From positions 744,001 to 808,000 of the forward strand of contig NZ_JASJOC010000001.1 of assembly GCF_030068615.1 (NCBI RefSeq): a DNA stretch of 64,000 nucleotides, in the 5' to 3' direction. The DNA is from Halostagnicola sp. A-GB9-2. GTDB taxonomy: Archaea > Halobacteriota > Halobacteria > Halobacteriales > Natrialbaceae. Under the pieces are notes generated by a model, which saw only the letters and a list, made by a program, of their open reading frames with translations, had not been told where the DNA came from and made no database searches. Of this stretch, positions 9,797-19,449 are shown in pieces. Numbering within the stretch: the first letter of the stretch is position 1; each line of letters opens with the position of its first letter. The translations under genes were made by a program, and so were the position numbers.

Positions 9797-9906
9797 AATC
9801 CAAACAGTAGCAGCAAGAAGCTTCCGGCCGTTTCGGTTTCGGCACCGCTGCCATTGCTCACAGCGAGAGAGATCTTACTTAATATTGGAAACTATATCTG
9901 TCAAAC

Positions 9907-10119
9907 ATGTTTGCATCCGTCCTGCTCGAGGCACCGCCACCGGATCTCGCGCCCCCGTTTGGAATACTCCTGCTCTTGCTCGTCGGATCGGCGATCGTCT
10001 GGGTGTACGCGGACGCGAAGAAAAACAGCACATAGTTGCCCGCGCTGTGGGCGCTCGCGGTCATACTCGCTCCGCCGCTGAGTGTCGTGTTGTATCTCCT
10101 GCTCGGCCAGGATAAGTGA
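9907..10119 (+). pseudogene. Small two-helix membrane protein interrupted by an in-frame TAG
   Basis: From ATG 9907 the frame encodes a 42-residue peptide whose hydrophobic part GILLLLLVGSAIVWVYADA is followed by KKNST and then TAG (10033-10035). The same frame continues without a break as LPALWALAVILAPPLSVVLY plus LLLGQDK and a TGA. Together the halves form the common haloarchaeal two-helix plan: helix, Y-x-DA-x-x-x loop, then LWA...P...YLLLG. The interrupted codon may have been CAG (Gln). Candidates are a young pseudogene, a sequencing error, stop readthrough, or two separate peptides (the second could begin at TTG 10036). Because both halves read as intact membrane segments, the lesion looks recent. 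Confidence 0.6.
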
Positions 10120-10216
10120 GAGCCCGAGTAGCGGATGAAAACGGCACCGCTCGAGCGGGACGAATCGATGCGGCCGGTATCGACAGTCTCTTTCGCGCTC
10201 CGACACCAGTTCGACT

Positions 10217-12001
10217 ATGACTGACTACTTCGAGATTCACGCGCGCGACGGGGCCGCGCGCCTCGGGGAACTTCGACTCTCCGAGTCCGTTCGGACCCCC
10301 GGACTCGTCGACGACGTCCTCTCCGACGCCGGTTCGCTCTGGGCGGCCGAACGGGAGCTTCCCAAGGGCGACGAGTCCGCCCTCACCGTGCTCCCCCACC
10401 GCGGATTTCCGGGCGGGACCGACGAGGAAGTCCAGCAATCGTTCGCCGTCGAGTATCCGGACGTCGAGTTTCCGAGCGCCGCCGTCGTCTCGAGCGAAAG
10501 CGCCGAATTCCACGGTATTCCGGAGCCGGACGATCCCGAGACGGGTGCCGACGCGTACATCGTCTCCGACGCTCGGTCGGCGATCGGCCACGGTGCGGCG
10601 TTGGTCGAGGCCGTCGTCAGCGTTCGCGAGGCGATTCCGGCCGACACCGCCTTGATCTTCTCGGGCGTCGCGACGCCTCGGAACGTCGCCCTGCTGGCCT
10701 ACGCGGGCGTCGACGCCTTCGACGCCTCGAGGGCGATCATCAAAGGGACTCAGGGCAAGTACCTCACGAGCGAGGCCGAGTACTTCCTCGAGGATCTCGA
10801 GGAGCTACCCAGCCCGCTGAGCGAGGAGACCGATCCCGAGGCCTTCGACCGCGAGGACTGCGTCGAACACAACGTCGCCGCGCTCGAGGCCGAGCTATCG
10901 ATCGTCCGCCAGCGGGTTCGAGACGGGCGGCTACGGGATTACATCGAAGGGCAGGCCCGACACGATCAGTGGCTCACCGCGGCGATGCGCGAACTCGACG
11001 ACCAGTGGAGCTACCTCGAGGAGCGGACGCCGATCCTTCGAGAGGCCGACCTCGACGCCTCGACGTCCGACGCGATTCGACGGGTCGAGATCCAGCGCTT
11101 CGCCGACCGCGTGACGAGCCGGTACAGAAACCGGTTCAAGAACCCGCTCGTGCTCACCCCGTGTTCGGCGAAAAAGCCCTACAGCGAGTCACAGAGTCAC
11201 GGGCAGTTCCACGACGCGATCCAGTGGCGGGCCCACCAGGTGTCGATGACCTCGCCCATCGGCGTCGTTCCCCAGGAACTCGAGACGACCTACCCGGCCC
11301 AACACTACGACAGCGTCGTCACGGGTCGCTGGTCCGAAGACGAAAAACAGTTCGTCGCGACGGTGCTCGAGCGCTACCTCGAGCGCAACCAGTATCCCCG
11401 AATCGTCGCCCACGTCCCCGACGAAGGGTACCGAGACATCGTTGAGCGGGTCGAAGAATCGCTCGACCTGAACGTTACCTACACCGTCGCGAAAGGTGCC
11501 CATCCGACCGACGAGGAATCGATCGCCGCCCTCTCGAGCGAGCTTTCGGGCGAGTTGAAATACAGCAAACGCGAGCGCGAACACAACACGGTTCGTGCCA
11601 TCGCCGACTACCTGCTCGGCGACGGGGCCGGCGACAAGCTCTTCACTGACATTCAGACGACCAGCCGCTATCCCAAGATCCAGGTTCGAGACAGCGAGGA
11701 GACCCAACTCGCGACGATGGTCCGCCAGTACGGCACCCTCTCGTTCACGCTCGAGGGAGCGAAACAGTGGGTCGAAAGCGACGCGCCCGTAAAGCGCGTC
11801 AAGATCGACAACTTCGTTCCCCACGGCAGCGTGCTCGCGCCGGGAATCGTCGACGCTGACGAGAACATCCGCGTCGGCGACGAGGTCATCGTCGAGGGCC
11901 CGAAGGCCTTCGGCGTCGGCCGCGCCGAGATGTTCGGGACGGAAATGGTCGAGAGTACGCGCGGCATCGGCGCGGAGATCCGCCACGTCGAAGAGCGGTA
12001 A
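10217..12001 (+). CDS. arcS: Archaeosine synthase ArcS
   Basis: ArcS acts on preQ0 at position 15 of tRNA, giving archaeosine with the radical-SAM partner in species that use it. The 594-residue protein is a TGT paralogue: a degenerate barrel N-terminal half (SGVATPRNVALLAYAGVDAF), then the ArcS hallmark PCSAKKPYSESQSH with Cys316, and a C-terminal PUA domain (about 515-590: VKRVKIDNFVPHGSVLAPGI and VGDEVIVEGPKAFGVGRAEM). The glutamine-type lysine site and catalytic Asp pair of TgtA are not conserved, as expected. Start ATG 10217. Both tRNA-acting archaeosine enzymes are thus within 7 kb on the same strand but in separate transcription units. Confidence 0.95.
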   Translation: MTDYFEIHARDGAARLGELRLSESVRTPGLVDDVLSDAGSLWAAERELPKGDESALTVLPHRGFPGGTDEEVQQSFAVEYPDVEFPSAAVVSSESAEFHGIPEPDDPETGADAYIVSDARSAIGHGAALVEAVVSVREAIPADTALIFSGVATPRNVALLAYAGVDAFDASRAIIKGTQGKYLTSEAEYFLEDLEELPSPLSEETDPEAFDREDCVEHNVAALEAELSIVRQRVRDGRLRDYIEGQARHDQWLTAAMRELDDQWSYLEERTPILREADLDASTSDAIRRVEIQRFADRVTSRYRNRFKNPLVLTPCSAKKPYSESQSHGQFHDAIQWRAHQVSMTSPIGVVPQELETTYPAQHYDSVVTGRWSEDEKQFVATVLERYLERNQYPRIVAHVPDEGYRDIVERVEESLDLNVTYTVAKGAHPTDEESIAALSSELSGELKYSKREREHNTVRAIADYLLGDGAGDKLFTDIQTTSRYPKIQVRDSEETQLATMVRQYGTLSFTLEGAKQWVESDAPVKRVKIDNFVPHGSVLAPGIVDADENIRVGDEVIVEGPKAFGVGRAEMFGTEMVESTRGIGAEIRHVEER

Positions 12002-12480
12002 CGACGACAAACGATACCCGCGAAGAGCGGTTCTCGACCTCTTATAGACGCTCGCTATAAGAGAAACAAAACGGATACCGACAACAGCCCGAAAGCCCCT
12101 GGGTGCTCGAGGGCTGGCACTCGCTGCGGTCCTCACTCACTTCGTTCGTTTCGGTCCTTGTGTCGTTTCGCGCCTCGAGCCCGCCAGCCCCTTTCAGTCC
12201 CGCCCACGGCGGTTGGGTCGGGGTGCTGCCGACTGTAACAATTGCGGTGCTCACGGTCGTGGCAGGTAAACGGGATGCTATCGCTCCCGGCTGTCACGCG
12301 TAGGTAGCGATAGTGATCGATATTATACGTATGGGTCAGACCAGGATCAGAGAACAACCGCGTTTTAGCGGCCGAAGTGTGAATTATACACATTCTCAGA
12401 GTTTCGGACCAGTCCGGCCTTCGGAACTACTGTCAAACAATCTATGTAGTATATCTACTCTCGAGTCGTCTCTCCTATTG
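12002..12480. other. Intergenic gap carrying a probable dispersed haloarchaeal element
   Basis: No gene is convincing here. Bases about 12085-12240 hold a recognisable mosaic: ctcgagggctggcactcgct, a cactcacttcgttcgtttcgg stretch, and then cagcccctttcagtcccgcc followed by cacggcggttgg. I recall very similar text in intergenic regions and gene ends of other haloarchaea, so I think it is a dispersed element; this cannot be proven from one copy. Bases 12300-12480 are AT-richer and contain gtatatctac near 12447, a possible promoter element for the HdeD-like gene. Confidence 0.4.
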
Positions 12481-12490
12481 GTGTAACACA

Positions 12491-13090
12491 ATGAGTTCAA
12501 CCGCAACGGTAGACGAATCAACCCCAGAATACTCCCTTAAACATGGTTGGCGAACACTCGCGATCGCGGGCGGTGTTATCGGCCTGATCGGCATCCTCGC
12601 GATAGCCTTACCGGTCGTAACCGGATTGTCGGTAACCGTCGCGCTGGGTGCACTGCTCGTGCTGAGCGGACTTGTCCACGGCGCACACTCGATCACGACT
12701 CGAGGGTGGAAGGGGTCGATGTGGCAACTCGTCGTCGGCGTCGTGAGCCTCGCCGCCGGTCTCTTCGTCCTCGCGAACCCGGTCGTCGCGCTCGCGAGCC
12801 TGACGATCTTGCTCGTCGCGTACCTGTTCGTCGACGGGATCGCCGAACTGTGGATGGGCGTCCGGATGGCCGGCGAACCCGGCCGCAGGACGATCGTCGC
12901 GAGCGGCGTGCTGTCGCTCGTCTTAGCGGCCATGCTCTGGACGGGATTTCCGGCTGACGCCGCCTGGGCGATCGGCCTGATCGTCGGCGTGAGCCTCCTC
13001 ATCACCGGTATCTCGATGGCCGCCGTCGCTTTCGCCGGTCGAGGCGACGCGGAGACGGCACCCTCCGCAACCGGACCTCGCGGGGCGTGA
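12491..13090 (+). CDS. HdeD-family (DUF308) membrane protein
   Basis: The 199-residue protein has six hydrophobic segments in three pairs of the DUF308 repeat: GGVIGLIGILAIALPVVTGL and VALGALLVLSGLVHGAHSI, then WQLVVGVVSLAAGLFVLANP and LLVAYLFVDGIAELWMGVRM, then a third pair. The FVLANPVVALASLT and WMGVRM segments fit HdeD, named for acid resistance in E. coli. In archaea its role is unknown. It converges on the response-regulator operon, leaving 43 bases between stops. Confidence 0.88.
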   Translation: MSSTATVDESTPEYSLKHGWRTLAIAGGVIGLIGILAIALPVVTGLSVTVALGALLVLSGLVHGAHSITTRGWKGSMWQLVVGVVSLAAGLFVLANPVVALASLTILLVAYLFVDGIAELWMGVRMAGEPGRRTIVASGVLSLVLAAMLWTGFPADAAWAIGLIVGVSLLITGISMAAVAFAGRGDAETAPSATGPRGA

Positions 13091-13133
13091 TCCGTCTCGA
13101 GAGGTCTATTGCATTCCAAGAGATCGTCAACGA

Positions 13134-14870
13134 CTACGACTCGAACATCGACTCGAAGAATTTTCGCTCGGCGGTCCGCAAGTGCTGGTTGAGCGTCGCC
13201 GGGGAGATATCGAGTCGTTCGGCGATTTCCTCGCCGGTACTTCCACGCGGCCAATCGAAGTAGCCGGCCGCGTAGGCCGTCTCGAGCGCCATTCGCTGTT
13301 TTTCCGTGAGCCCCTCCTGAAGTACCGATTGTGCGCCTATTTCGTCCGTTTCGCGCTGGTCGTACGATCGCTGGGCGAGGTAGCTGACGCCGTCGTGACG
13401 GTCCCGGACGAGTTCGACGATTTGACGGGTATCACGACCCTGCGGGAGCTGGACGACGAACCGGAATTCGCCGTTGTCGATCGTTATCGACGTAATCCGG
13501 CCGCCGTGGGTTGCGATCGTCTCGAACAACGAAGCGACGGCCGGAACGACCAGCTCGAATTCGAACTCCTCGTCGCCGTTCGTGAGGAATCGTACGTCGT
13601 CGAACCCCTCGGTTTGGTCGACTTTCTCCTGAAACGTTTCCTGCGGAATTCCCTCCGCCGAGCCGTACGCGAGCAATGTTTCTCCCTCCCAGATCAACCG
13701 ATCGAAGCGGATCATTACCGACTCGGCTGTCGACAGGTCGGCGAGCGGGTTCGCTAGCTCGTCGATCTGGAACTCGAGTTCGACGACGGCGTCGCTTACC
13801 AGCGCTTCTCGGCGTTCGATCGCCGTTATCGCGTGTCCGATGACATCGCCCATTCGTGATAGGATGTCCTTTTCCGGACCGGTAAACGCGCTTACGGAGG
13901 TCGAGTACACGGCGAGGATGCCGTAGACGAGTTCCTCGTGGTTAATCGGAATCGACGCGACGGAGCGATAGTCATACTCGAGTGCGACCTCGCGCCACGG
14001 TTTGAAATCCGGATCAGTGCGAACGTCGGACGTGATCTGGACCTCCTGCGTGTTGAGTGCCGTTCCGCCGGGACCCTCCGCATGCTTGTCGTCACCGGTC
14101 GAAATCGTGATCCGCTCTAGGTACTCCTCGTCGGTGCCAGCCTCCGCTCGCGGAACGATTTCGTCGCTTCCCGGATTCACGCCGCCAATCCAGGCGAATT
14201 TGTAGGCGTCCGACTCCGCGAGTTGATCGCAGACCTGTTGCTCAAGTTCCATTCGCGTGTCGGTCGTGATCACCGCGTGGGTAATGTCGTGGGCGATCCG
14301 ATTGAGGCGGTTGAGCGCCTCCATCTCCTGTCGCCGTTTTTGGCGTTCGCGGCGCTGTCGAGCGCGTTCGATCGCGTGATAGATCGTCCTGACGAGCAAC
14401 GGGGTCGTGACCTCGTCTTTGACGAGGAAATCCTGTGCGCCCTGCTGGATCGCTCGCACGCCGATCTCCTGATCTCGAACGCCCGTCAACACAACGATCG
14501 GGACCGATTCGGCCGTTTCGTGGACCGATTCGAGCGTTTCGATACCGTTGCTGTCAGGGAGGTTTAGATCGAGCAACACGACATCGATTCGAGCCGTCTC
14601 GAGCGCCTGGATGCCGTCCTCGAGTCGGGTCTCGCAGGTGACGGTCGGCCGTTCGTCCGTTCGTTCGTCGAGATTGAACCGCTGGGTGAGTTCCTCGGAG
14701 TCGCGAAGCATCTCCTGGATCAATCGTGCGTCTCCGGGGTTATCCTCTATCAGGAGGATGTGAACCGCCTGATCCGCCGCGGATTTCCCCTCGTCACCGG
14801 CCGCTGTCTGCTGTTCTACCGCGTCCGGTCGGTCCCCTTCGGTTTCCTCGCGAACGTTGGTACTGGTCAT
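13134..14870 (-). CDS. Response regulator with GAF and HTH-10 output
   Basis: The 578-residue protein has three parts. Residues about 36-165 are a receiver domain ([14 protein letters not shown], phospho-acceptor Asp101 in [13 protein letters not shown], conserved Lys in FLVKDE). Residues about 190-350 are a GAF domain ([36 protein letters not shown]). The rest is the Bat-type region with HTH-10 at the end ([20 protein letters not shown], then [19 protein letters not shown]). It is the last gene of the three-gene operon; its ATG overlaps the stop of the preceding response regulator (ATGA). It probably couples phosphorelay and small-molecule input to transcription. Confidence 0.93.
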   Translation of the reverse strand: MTSTNVREETEGDRPDAVEQQTAAGDEGKSAADQAVHILLIEDNPGDARLIQEMLRDSEELTQRFNLDERTDERPTVTCETRLEDGIQALETARIDVVLLDLNLPDSNGIETLESVHETAESVPIVVLTGVRDQEIGVRAIQQGAQDFLVKDEVTTPLLVRTIYHAIERARQRRERQKRRQEMEALNRLNRIAHDITHAVITTDTRMELEQQVCDQLAESDAYKFAWIGGVNPGSDEIVPRAEAGTDEEYLERITISTGDDKHAEGPGGTALNTQEVQITSDVRTDPDFKPWREVALEYDYRSVASIPINHEELVYGILAVYSTSVSAFTGPEKDILSRMGDVIGHAITAIERREALVSDAVVELEFQIDELANPLADLSTAESVMIRFDRLIWEGETLLAYGSAEGIPQETFQEKVDQTEGFDDVRFLTNGDEEFEFELVVPAVASLFETIATHGGRITSITIDNGEFRFVVQLPQGRDTRQIVELVRDRHDGVSYLAQRSYDQRETDEIGAQSVLQEGLTEKQRMALETAYAAGYFDWPRGSTGEEIAERLDISPATLNQHLRTAERKFFESMFES

Positions 14871-15331
14871 GAGGATCTATCCTCCGGGGGCAGTCGAACC
14901 ATCGAAAACCAGAACTTCTCGAAGGTGCGAACGGTCTCGATGAACGCGTCCGGATCCACCGGTTTCGTCAGGTAGGCGTTCGCACTCAGATCGTACGACG
15001 TGATAACGTCCTCTTCGGCCTGGGAGCTCGTGAGAACGATAACCGGTATCCGCTGAAGATTCGGATCGTCCTGTAGTTCCTCGAGGACCTCGTCGCCGTT
15101 CATTCGTGGAAGGTTCAGATCAAGCAGGATGAGATCCGGACGCGGGGCGTCCGCGTACTCGCCTTCCTGAGAGAGAAACTCGAGAGCGTCAGCGCCGTCG
15201 GAGACAACGTGTAGATCGTTCTCGATTCGACCGCGTTTGAACGCCTCTTTCGTGAGCCGGATATCGCCGGGGTTGTCCTCGACGAGTAAAATCCGAGCGG
15301 GTTCGGCGTTGGACGTCGATGTATTAGTCAT
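14867..15331 (-). CDS. Single-domain response regulator (Rcp1-like)
   Basis: This 154-residue receiver domain carries [20 protein letters not shown], phospho-acceptor Asp71 ([16 protein letters not shown]), [13 protein letters not shown] and the Lys in [11 protein letters not shown]. The long D-x-E-x-x-G-E-Y insert before the phosphorylation site is typical of Rcp1-type regulators that pair with PAS/phytochrome-like kinases. No output domain is present, so it probably passes phosphate on or acts by protein contact. ATG 15331 lies inside the end of the kinase gene (8-base overlap), and its stop overlaps the next regulator, so translation is probably coupled. Confidence 0.94.
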   Translation of the reverse strand: MTNTSTSNAEPARILLVEDNPGDIRLTKEAFKRGRIENDLHVVSDGADALEFLSQEGEYADAPRPDLILLDLNLPRMNGDEVLEELQDDPNLQRIPVIVLTSSQAEEDVITSYDLSANAYLTKPVDPDAFIETVRTFEKFWFSMVRLPPEDRSS

Positions 15332-18300
15332 CTGTTTGTGGGGGTGCCGGTAGTTGTACTGAGAACGTCGATCCCTCCGTCGCGGTGGAGTCGACCCGTA
15401 TTTGGCCGTCGTGTCGCTCGACGATTCGCTGACAGAGTGCGAGACCGATCCCGGCACCAGGGTACTCTTCGGTGCTGTGAAGTCGGTTGAACACTTCGAA
15501 TATTCGATCGGTGTCCGCCGGTTCGATTCCGATTCCCGAATCACGCACCGAAATCGTCCTCGATGCCTGTGACTTTGCCGCGAATACAGTTATACGTGGT
15601 GTCTCCTCGCCCGAGTAGGTGAGTGCGTTGTCCAATAGATTCTGAAAGAGTTGGCGAAGCTGGCCCGGATCACCGTAGACGGTCGGAAGCGATTCGACGG
15701 TGATTTCGGCATCGGTTTCTGCGATTTTCACCGCCAGATCAGCCAGAACGTCGTCGAAAACCCGCTTACAGTCGACTGGCTCGAACGGATCGCCCCGGGT
15801 ATCGATCCGCGAGTACGCGAGCAGTCCGTTGATCATCTCTTGCATTCGATCCGCGCCGTCGACCGCGAAATCGATGAACTCCCGTCCGTCCTCGTCGAGT
15901 GCGTCTCCGTACCGTCGTTCGACCAGCGTGAGATAACTCGAGACCATTCGAAGCGGTTCCTGGAGGTCGTGAGACGCCGCGTAGGCGAATTGCGCTAAGC
16001 GTCCGTTTGACTCCTCGAGTTCGTCGACGAGTTCCTCGAGCCTTCGCTTGGATCGAACTCGTTCGGTGATATCCTGTATCATCACCATTCCCGCAAACAC
16101 CTCCCCCTCCTCGTCGCTGACCGGAAGCGTATGCGCGTGCCAGTGAGAATCGCGGTGCTCGAAATCGAACGAGCGCCGTTCACCATCTAGGGCGGCCCGG
16201 AAGTGCGGCTCGAGCGTCGCCGCCAACGACTCCGGATACCGCTCCCAGATCGTCGCGCCGACGATACTGTCGGCAGTCGCGTCGACCGTGTCTAACGCCT
16301 GCCCGCCTGTAAGCGTGTACCGCAATGTTTCGTCGAACAACGAAACCGCGCCGTTCGGGAACTGTTCGACGAGCGTTCGATACCGACGCTCGCTCTCCTC
16401 GAGTTCGCGTTCGCGACGTTTTCGCTCGGTAACGTCCCGAACGACGCCGACGGTTCCCTCGTACTCGCCCTCCGAGGACAGAAGCGGCGTAAACTTGCTC
16501 TCCGCGGGCACCCGCTCGCCGTCGGCCCGTTCGACGTGGGCCTCGAGGGTTGCCGCCTCCTGATCGGCCCGCAGGAGATCAACCGAGCTCTCGGCCGCCG
16601 TCGTGGATACTTCCTCGCCGATGACGACCGAGCAGTGCTCGCCGAGAATCTCCGCGCGCGAGTAGCCGATCAACTCCAGGTACGCGTCGTTGACCAGTCT
16701 GAACCGGTATTCGTCGTCAAGCACGTAGATCCCGTCCTCGACCGTCTCGACGATCCGCTCGTACTGGGCCAACTCGCGTTCGCGCGCCTTGCGGTCGGTG
16801 ATGTCACGACCGATTCCCGCGAGAACCGTCTCACCGCTGGGATTCTCGAGTGCGGAAAGGGTGAACTCGTACTCAAACGTTCGCCCGTCCTTCGTTCGCA
16901 TCGGCGCTTCGATACGCGCATACCCCGTTTCGAAGCCGTCGTCGACCGCGTTCTCGATGGTCGACGCGTCGGTATCGAACAGGGTGGACACCTCCATCGA
17001 CTCGATTTCCGCGGGCGAGTACGCCGTCACTTCGGGAACCGTTTCGTTCCATCGTCTGAGACGGCCCCCAGCGTCGATGACACAGAACACGTCGTCGATC
17101 GTATCGAGAATCGCATCAGTGTACCTGATGTACCGCTGCAGCCGGCGTTCTCGGTTCTCGCGTCCGAGTTCGTAGCTCACCCACTGCGTGATGAGTTCGA
17201 CGAACGTCTCCTCCGCCGGCGTAAACGGCAACGAACGGGGAGATTTGTCTTCGAAGCACAACGTTCCGTAGCGTTCGCCGTCGACGATCACTTCTCCGCC
17301 CAGATAGCAGTCCAGTTCCCATCGATCGTATGTGGGCTCGTCGATCGAGTCGGTCGTCGAAATATCGGCGAACCCGAACAACCCGTCGGCATCGATCGTT
17401 CGCCGACAGTACGTTTCCGACAGTGGTGCGATCGATCCCGGATAAATCTCGTCGCTCTCGCCGCTCGCGTGTGTCACTTCGAACTGGTCGTCTCGCTCGT
17501 CGGTTTTCGCCAGGAATCCGACTTCGAGACCGAGTCGGTTGCGCCCGATCTCGAGCATTCGATCGACCTTCTCGTCGAACGATCGGTTCTGATCCGACGC
17601 GATCGCATAGAGACGGTGGAGCGTTTTGGTGTTCTCTCTTCGCTCTTGTTCCATCTCCCGCCGTCCGGTGATGTCCTCGGCGATGCCGACGATTCGAGTG
17701 ACCGTTCCGTCCTCGTCCGTAATCGGATAGGCCCGATCGTGGACCCAGCGAATCGACCCGTCCGGCCGAACGACGCGAAACACCTCGTCGTACTCCCCCC
17801 GGCTCCGATCGGGAATCGTCTCCCGAACGCGCGCTCGGTCGTCGGGGTGAATCCCATCGAGAAACGATCTCGGAGAATCGTAAATAGACTCCTTCGATCG
17901 ACCCCATATTTCCTCGTACGCGGGGTTGACATAGTGAAATTCGTCGGTGTCGACCGAACTCATCCAGACGACTTCGTCCAGGTTTTCCGCGAACTGGCGA
18001 AACCGTGCTTCGCTCGCTCGAAGGTCCCGTTCTATCTCCTTGCGCTCCGAGATGTCCTGAAAGTAGACCGATAACCCCGTTTCGGATGGATAGGCGTTGA
18101 CCTCGAACCAGCGCTCGAGTGGCTCCGGATAGTAGAATTCGAACGACGTCGGCTCCTGACTCGTCATCGCCTGCTCGTACTCCGTTCGCAGCCTCGAGTC
18201 GGCCGCCCACTCGAACTCGTCCCAGACGGTCTTGCCGACCAGCCCCTGATCATGAAAGTCGATCAGTTCTTCGGCTTCGTCGTTTGCGTACGTGAACCGC

Positions 18301-19292
18301 CAGTTCTTGTCGAGCGAGTAAAACGCGTCCGTGACGCGGTCGAGGGTCGTCTCGAGTTCGGTCTCGAGGCGCGTCTGTTCGGTCACGTCCTCGAGGGCGT
18401 ACACCGCACCGTCGAACTCGCCGTCGTCGGTCGTAAGCGGTGCACAGTGTGTTGACAACCACATTCGTGTGCCGTCCGGATGATCGATCCCGACGGTCTC
18501 GTCGTAGACTGGCTCGCCGGTCTCTTTGACCCGCGAAAACGGCATCTCGTCGCCCGAAATCGCCTCGCCGTGTTCGTCGACGAGATTCCACCGGTCGTCG
18601 TCGTGGTCGTACGACCGGAGCGTCTCGAGCGGTCGACCGAGGAGTTCCTCAGCCCGTTTGTTCGCGAAGACGTTCCGACCGTCGGCGTCGATGAGAGTGA
18701 TTCCGACCGGGCTCGTTTCGACGATTCGATCGGTGATCGTCTCCGCGTTCCGGAGGGAACGTTTCGTTCGCTCCGTGGCGATTGCGGATGCGAGGAGGTT
18801 CGAGACGTTTTTGAGAAAGGTGACCTCGTGTTCGGCGAACTCCCGTCGTGTCGTCGTGTATACGCCCAGAACGCCCCACACATCGTCGGGTGGCCCGATG
18901 CTAACGCCGAGCCCGCTCGTGATCTCGTGGGTGGCGAGCAGATCCGTCACGGCGAACCGGGCATCGGCCTCGATATCCGAGACGGTCACCGGCTCCCCGG
19001 ATAACAGCGCCCGTCCCGCATGAACCTCCTCGCGTATCGGGGTAGTTGCCGAGCCGACGACCTCCTCCTCCCAGCCGATACCCGCTCTCAAGCGGAGCGT
19101 TTCAGAAGAAGTACACAGCTCGAGAACGCCGCAGTTATCGACCTGCAACGTCTCTCCGACGGCTTCGGCCGCGTCGCATAACAGACTATCAAGATCGTCG
19201 GACTCGAGGGCTCGTTGACCGATCTCCGTGACCGCCTCCTGTTGTCGAACGCGCGAGTGAAGTGCGTCCTGAGATTGGTCCGAGGTTGCCAT
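15324..19292 (-). CDS. Multi-PAS/GAF sensor histidine kinase
   Basis: The 1322-residue cytoplasmic kinase has no membrane helix. In order I see: GAF (about 30-170), two PAS domains ([35 protein letters not shown]), a third PAS with PAC ([13 protein letters not shown]), a second GAF ([17 protein letters not shown]), three more PAS domains ([47 protein letters not shown]), then HisKA with the phospho-His in [11 protein letters not shown] near residue 1108 and HATPase_c ([26 protein letters not shown]). Start ATG 19292 (MATSDQSQ) is preferred to one 49 codons upstream. It heads the operon with the two response regulators. Signals are unknown; the domains suggest redox, light or small molecules. 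Confidence 0.95.
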   Translation of the reverse strand: MATSDQSQDALHSRVRQQEAVTEIGQRALESDDLDSLLCDAAEAVGETLQVDNCGVLELCTSSETLRLRAGIGWEEEVVGSATTPIREEVHAGRALLSGEPVTVSDIEADARFAVTDLLATHEITSGLGVSIGPPDDVWGVLGVYTTTRREFAEHEVTFLKNVSNLLASAIATERTKRSLRNAETITDRIVETSPVGITLIDADGRNVFANKRAEELLGRPLETLRSYDHDDDRWNLVDEHGEAISGDEMPFSRVKETGEPVYDETVGIDHPDGTRMWLSTHCAPLTTDDGEFDGAVYALEDVTEQTRLETELETTLDRVTDAFYSLDKNWRFTYANDEAEELIDFHDQGLVGKTVWDEFEWAADSRLRTEYEQAMTSQEPTSFEFYYPEPLERWFEVNAYPSETGLSVYFQDISERKEIERDLRASEARFRQFAENLDEVVWMSSVDTDEFHYVNPAYEEIWGRSKESIYDSPRSFLDGIHPDDRARVRETIPDRSRGEYDEVFRVVRPDGSIRWVHDRAYPITDEDGTVTRIVGIAEDITGRREMEQERRENTKTLHRLYAIASDQNRSFDEKVDRMLEIGRNRLGLEVGFLAKTDERDDQFEVTHASGESDEIYPGSIAPLSETYCRRTIDADGLFGFADISTTDSIDEPTYDRWELDCYLGGEVIVDGERYGTLCFEDKSPRSLPFTPAEETFVELITQWVSYELGRENRERRLQRYIRYTDAILDTIDDVFCVIDAGGRLRRWNETVPEVTAYSPAEIESMEVSTLFDTDASTIENAVDDGFETGYARIEAPMRTKDGRTFEYEFTLSALENPSGETVLAGIGRDITDRKARERELAQYERIVETVEDGIYVLDDEYRFRLVNDAYLELIGYSRAEILGEHCSVVIGEEVSTTAAESSVDLLRADQEAATLEAHVERADGERVPAESKFTPLLSSEGEYEGTVGVVRDVTERKRRERELEESERRYRTLVEQFPNGAVSLFDETLRYTLTGGQALDTVDATADSIVGATIWERYPESLAATLEPHFRAALDGERRSFDFEHRDSHWHAHTLPVSDEEGEVFAGMVMIQDITERVRSKRRLEELVDELEESNGRLAQFAYAASHDLQEPLRMVSSYLTLVERRYGDALDEDGREFIDFAVDGADRMQEMINGLLAYSRIDTRGDPFEPVDCKRVFDDVLADLAVKIAETDAEITVESLPTVYGDPGQLRQLFQNLLDNALTYSGEETPRITVFAAKSQASRTISVRDSGIGIEPADTDRIFEVFNRLHSTEEYPGAGIGLALCQRIVERHDGQIRVDSTATEGSTFSVQLPAPPQTDD

Positions 19293-19449
19293 GCTAGAAT
19301 GAATCGAAGAGAGACGGCCAAGCGCCGTAAATGTAGCGCTCAATGCGTTAGACAGACGGACAGTCGGATTCGGTTGAACGGGATTTGGATCCGATTCAGC
19401 GTTGCTATTTGCCAACCACAAGACGGCCAGAATGTGCAAGAACGCGGGG

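Noticed and set aside
9854-10081. 75-codon frame [12 protein letters not shown]... on the plus strand
   Set aside because: It is out of frame with the two-helix protein and turns into Ser/Arg/Cys-rich text; the frame from 9907 explains the DNA better.
16536-18074. Open frame of 512 codons on the plus strand
   Set aside because: It lies opposite the PAS domains of the histidine kinase and is basic, unlike haloarchaeal proteins.
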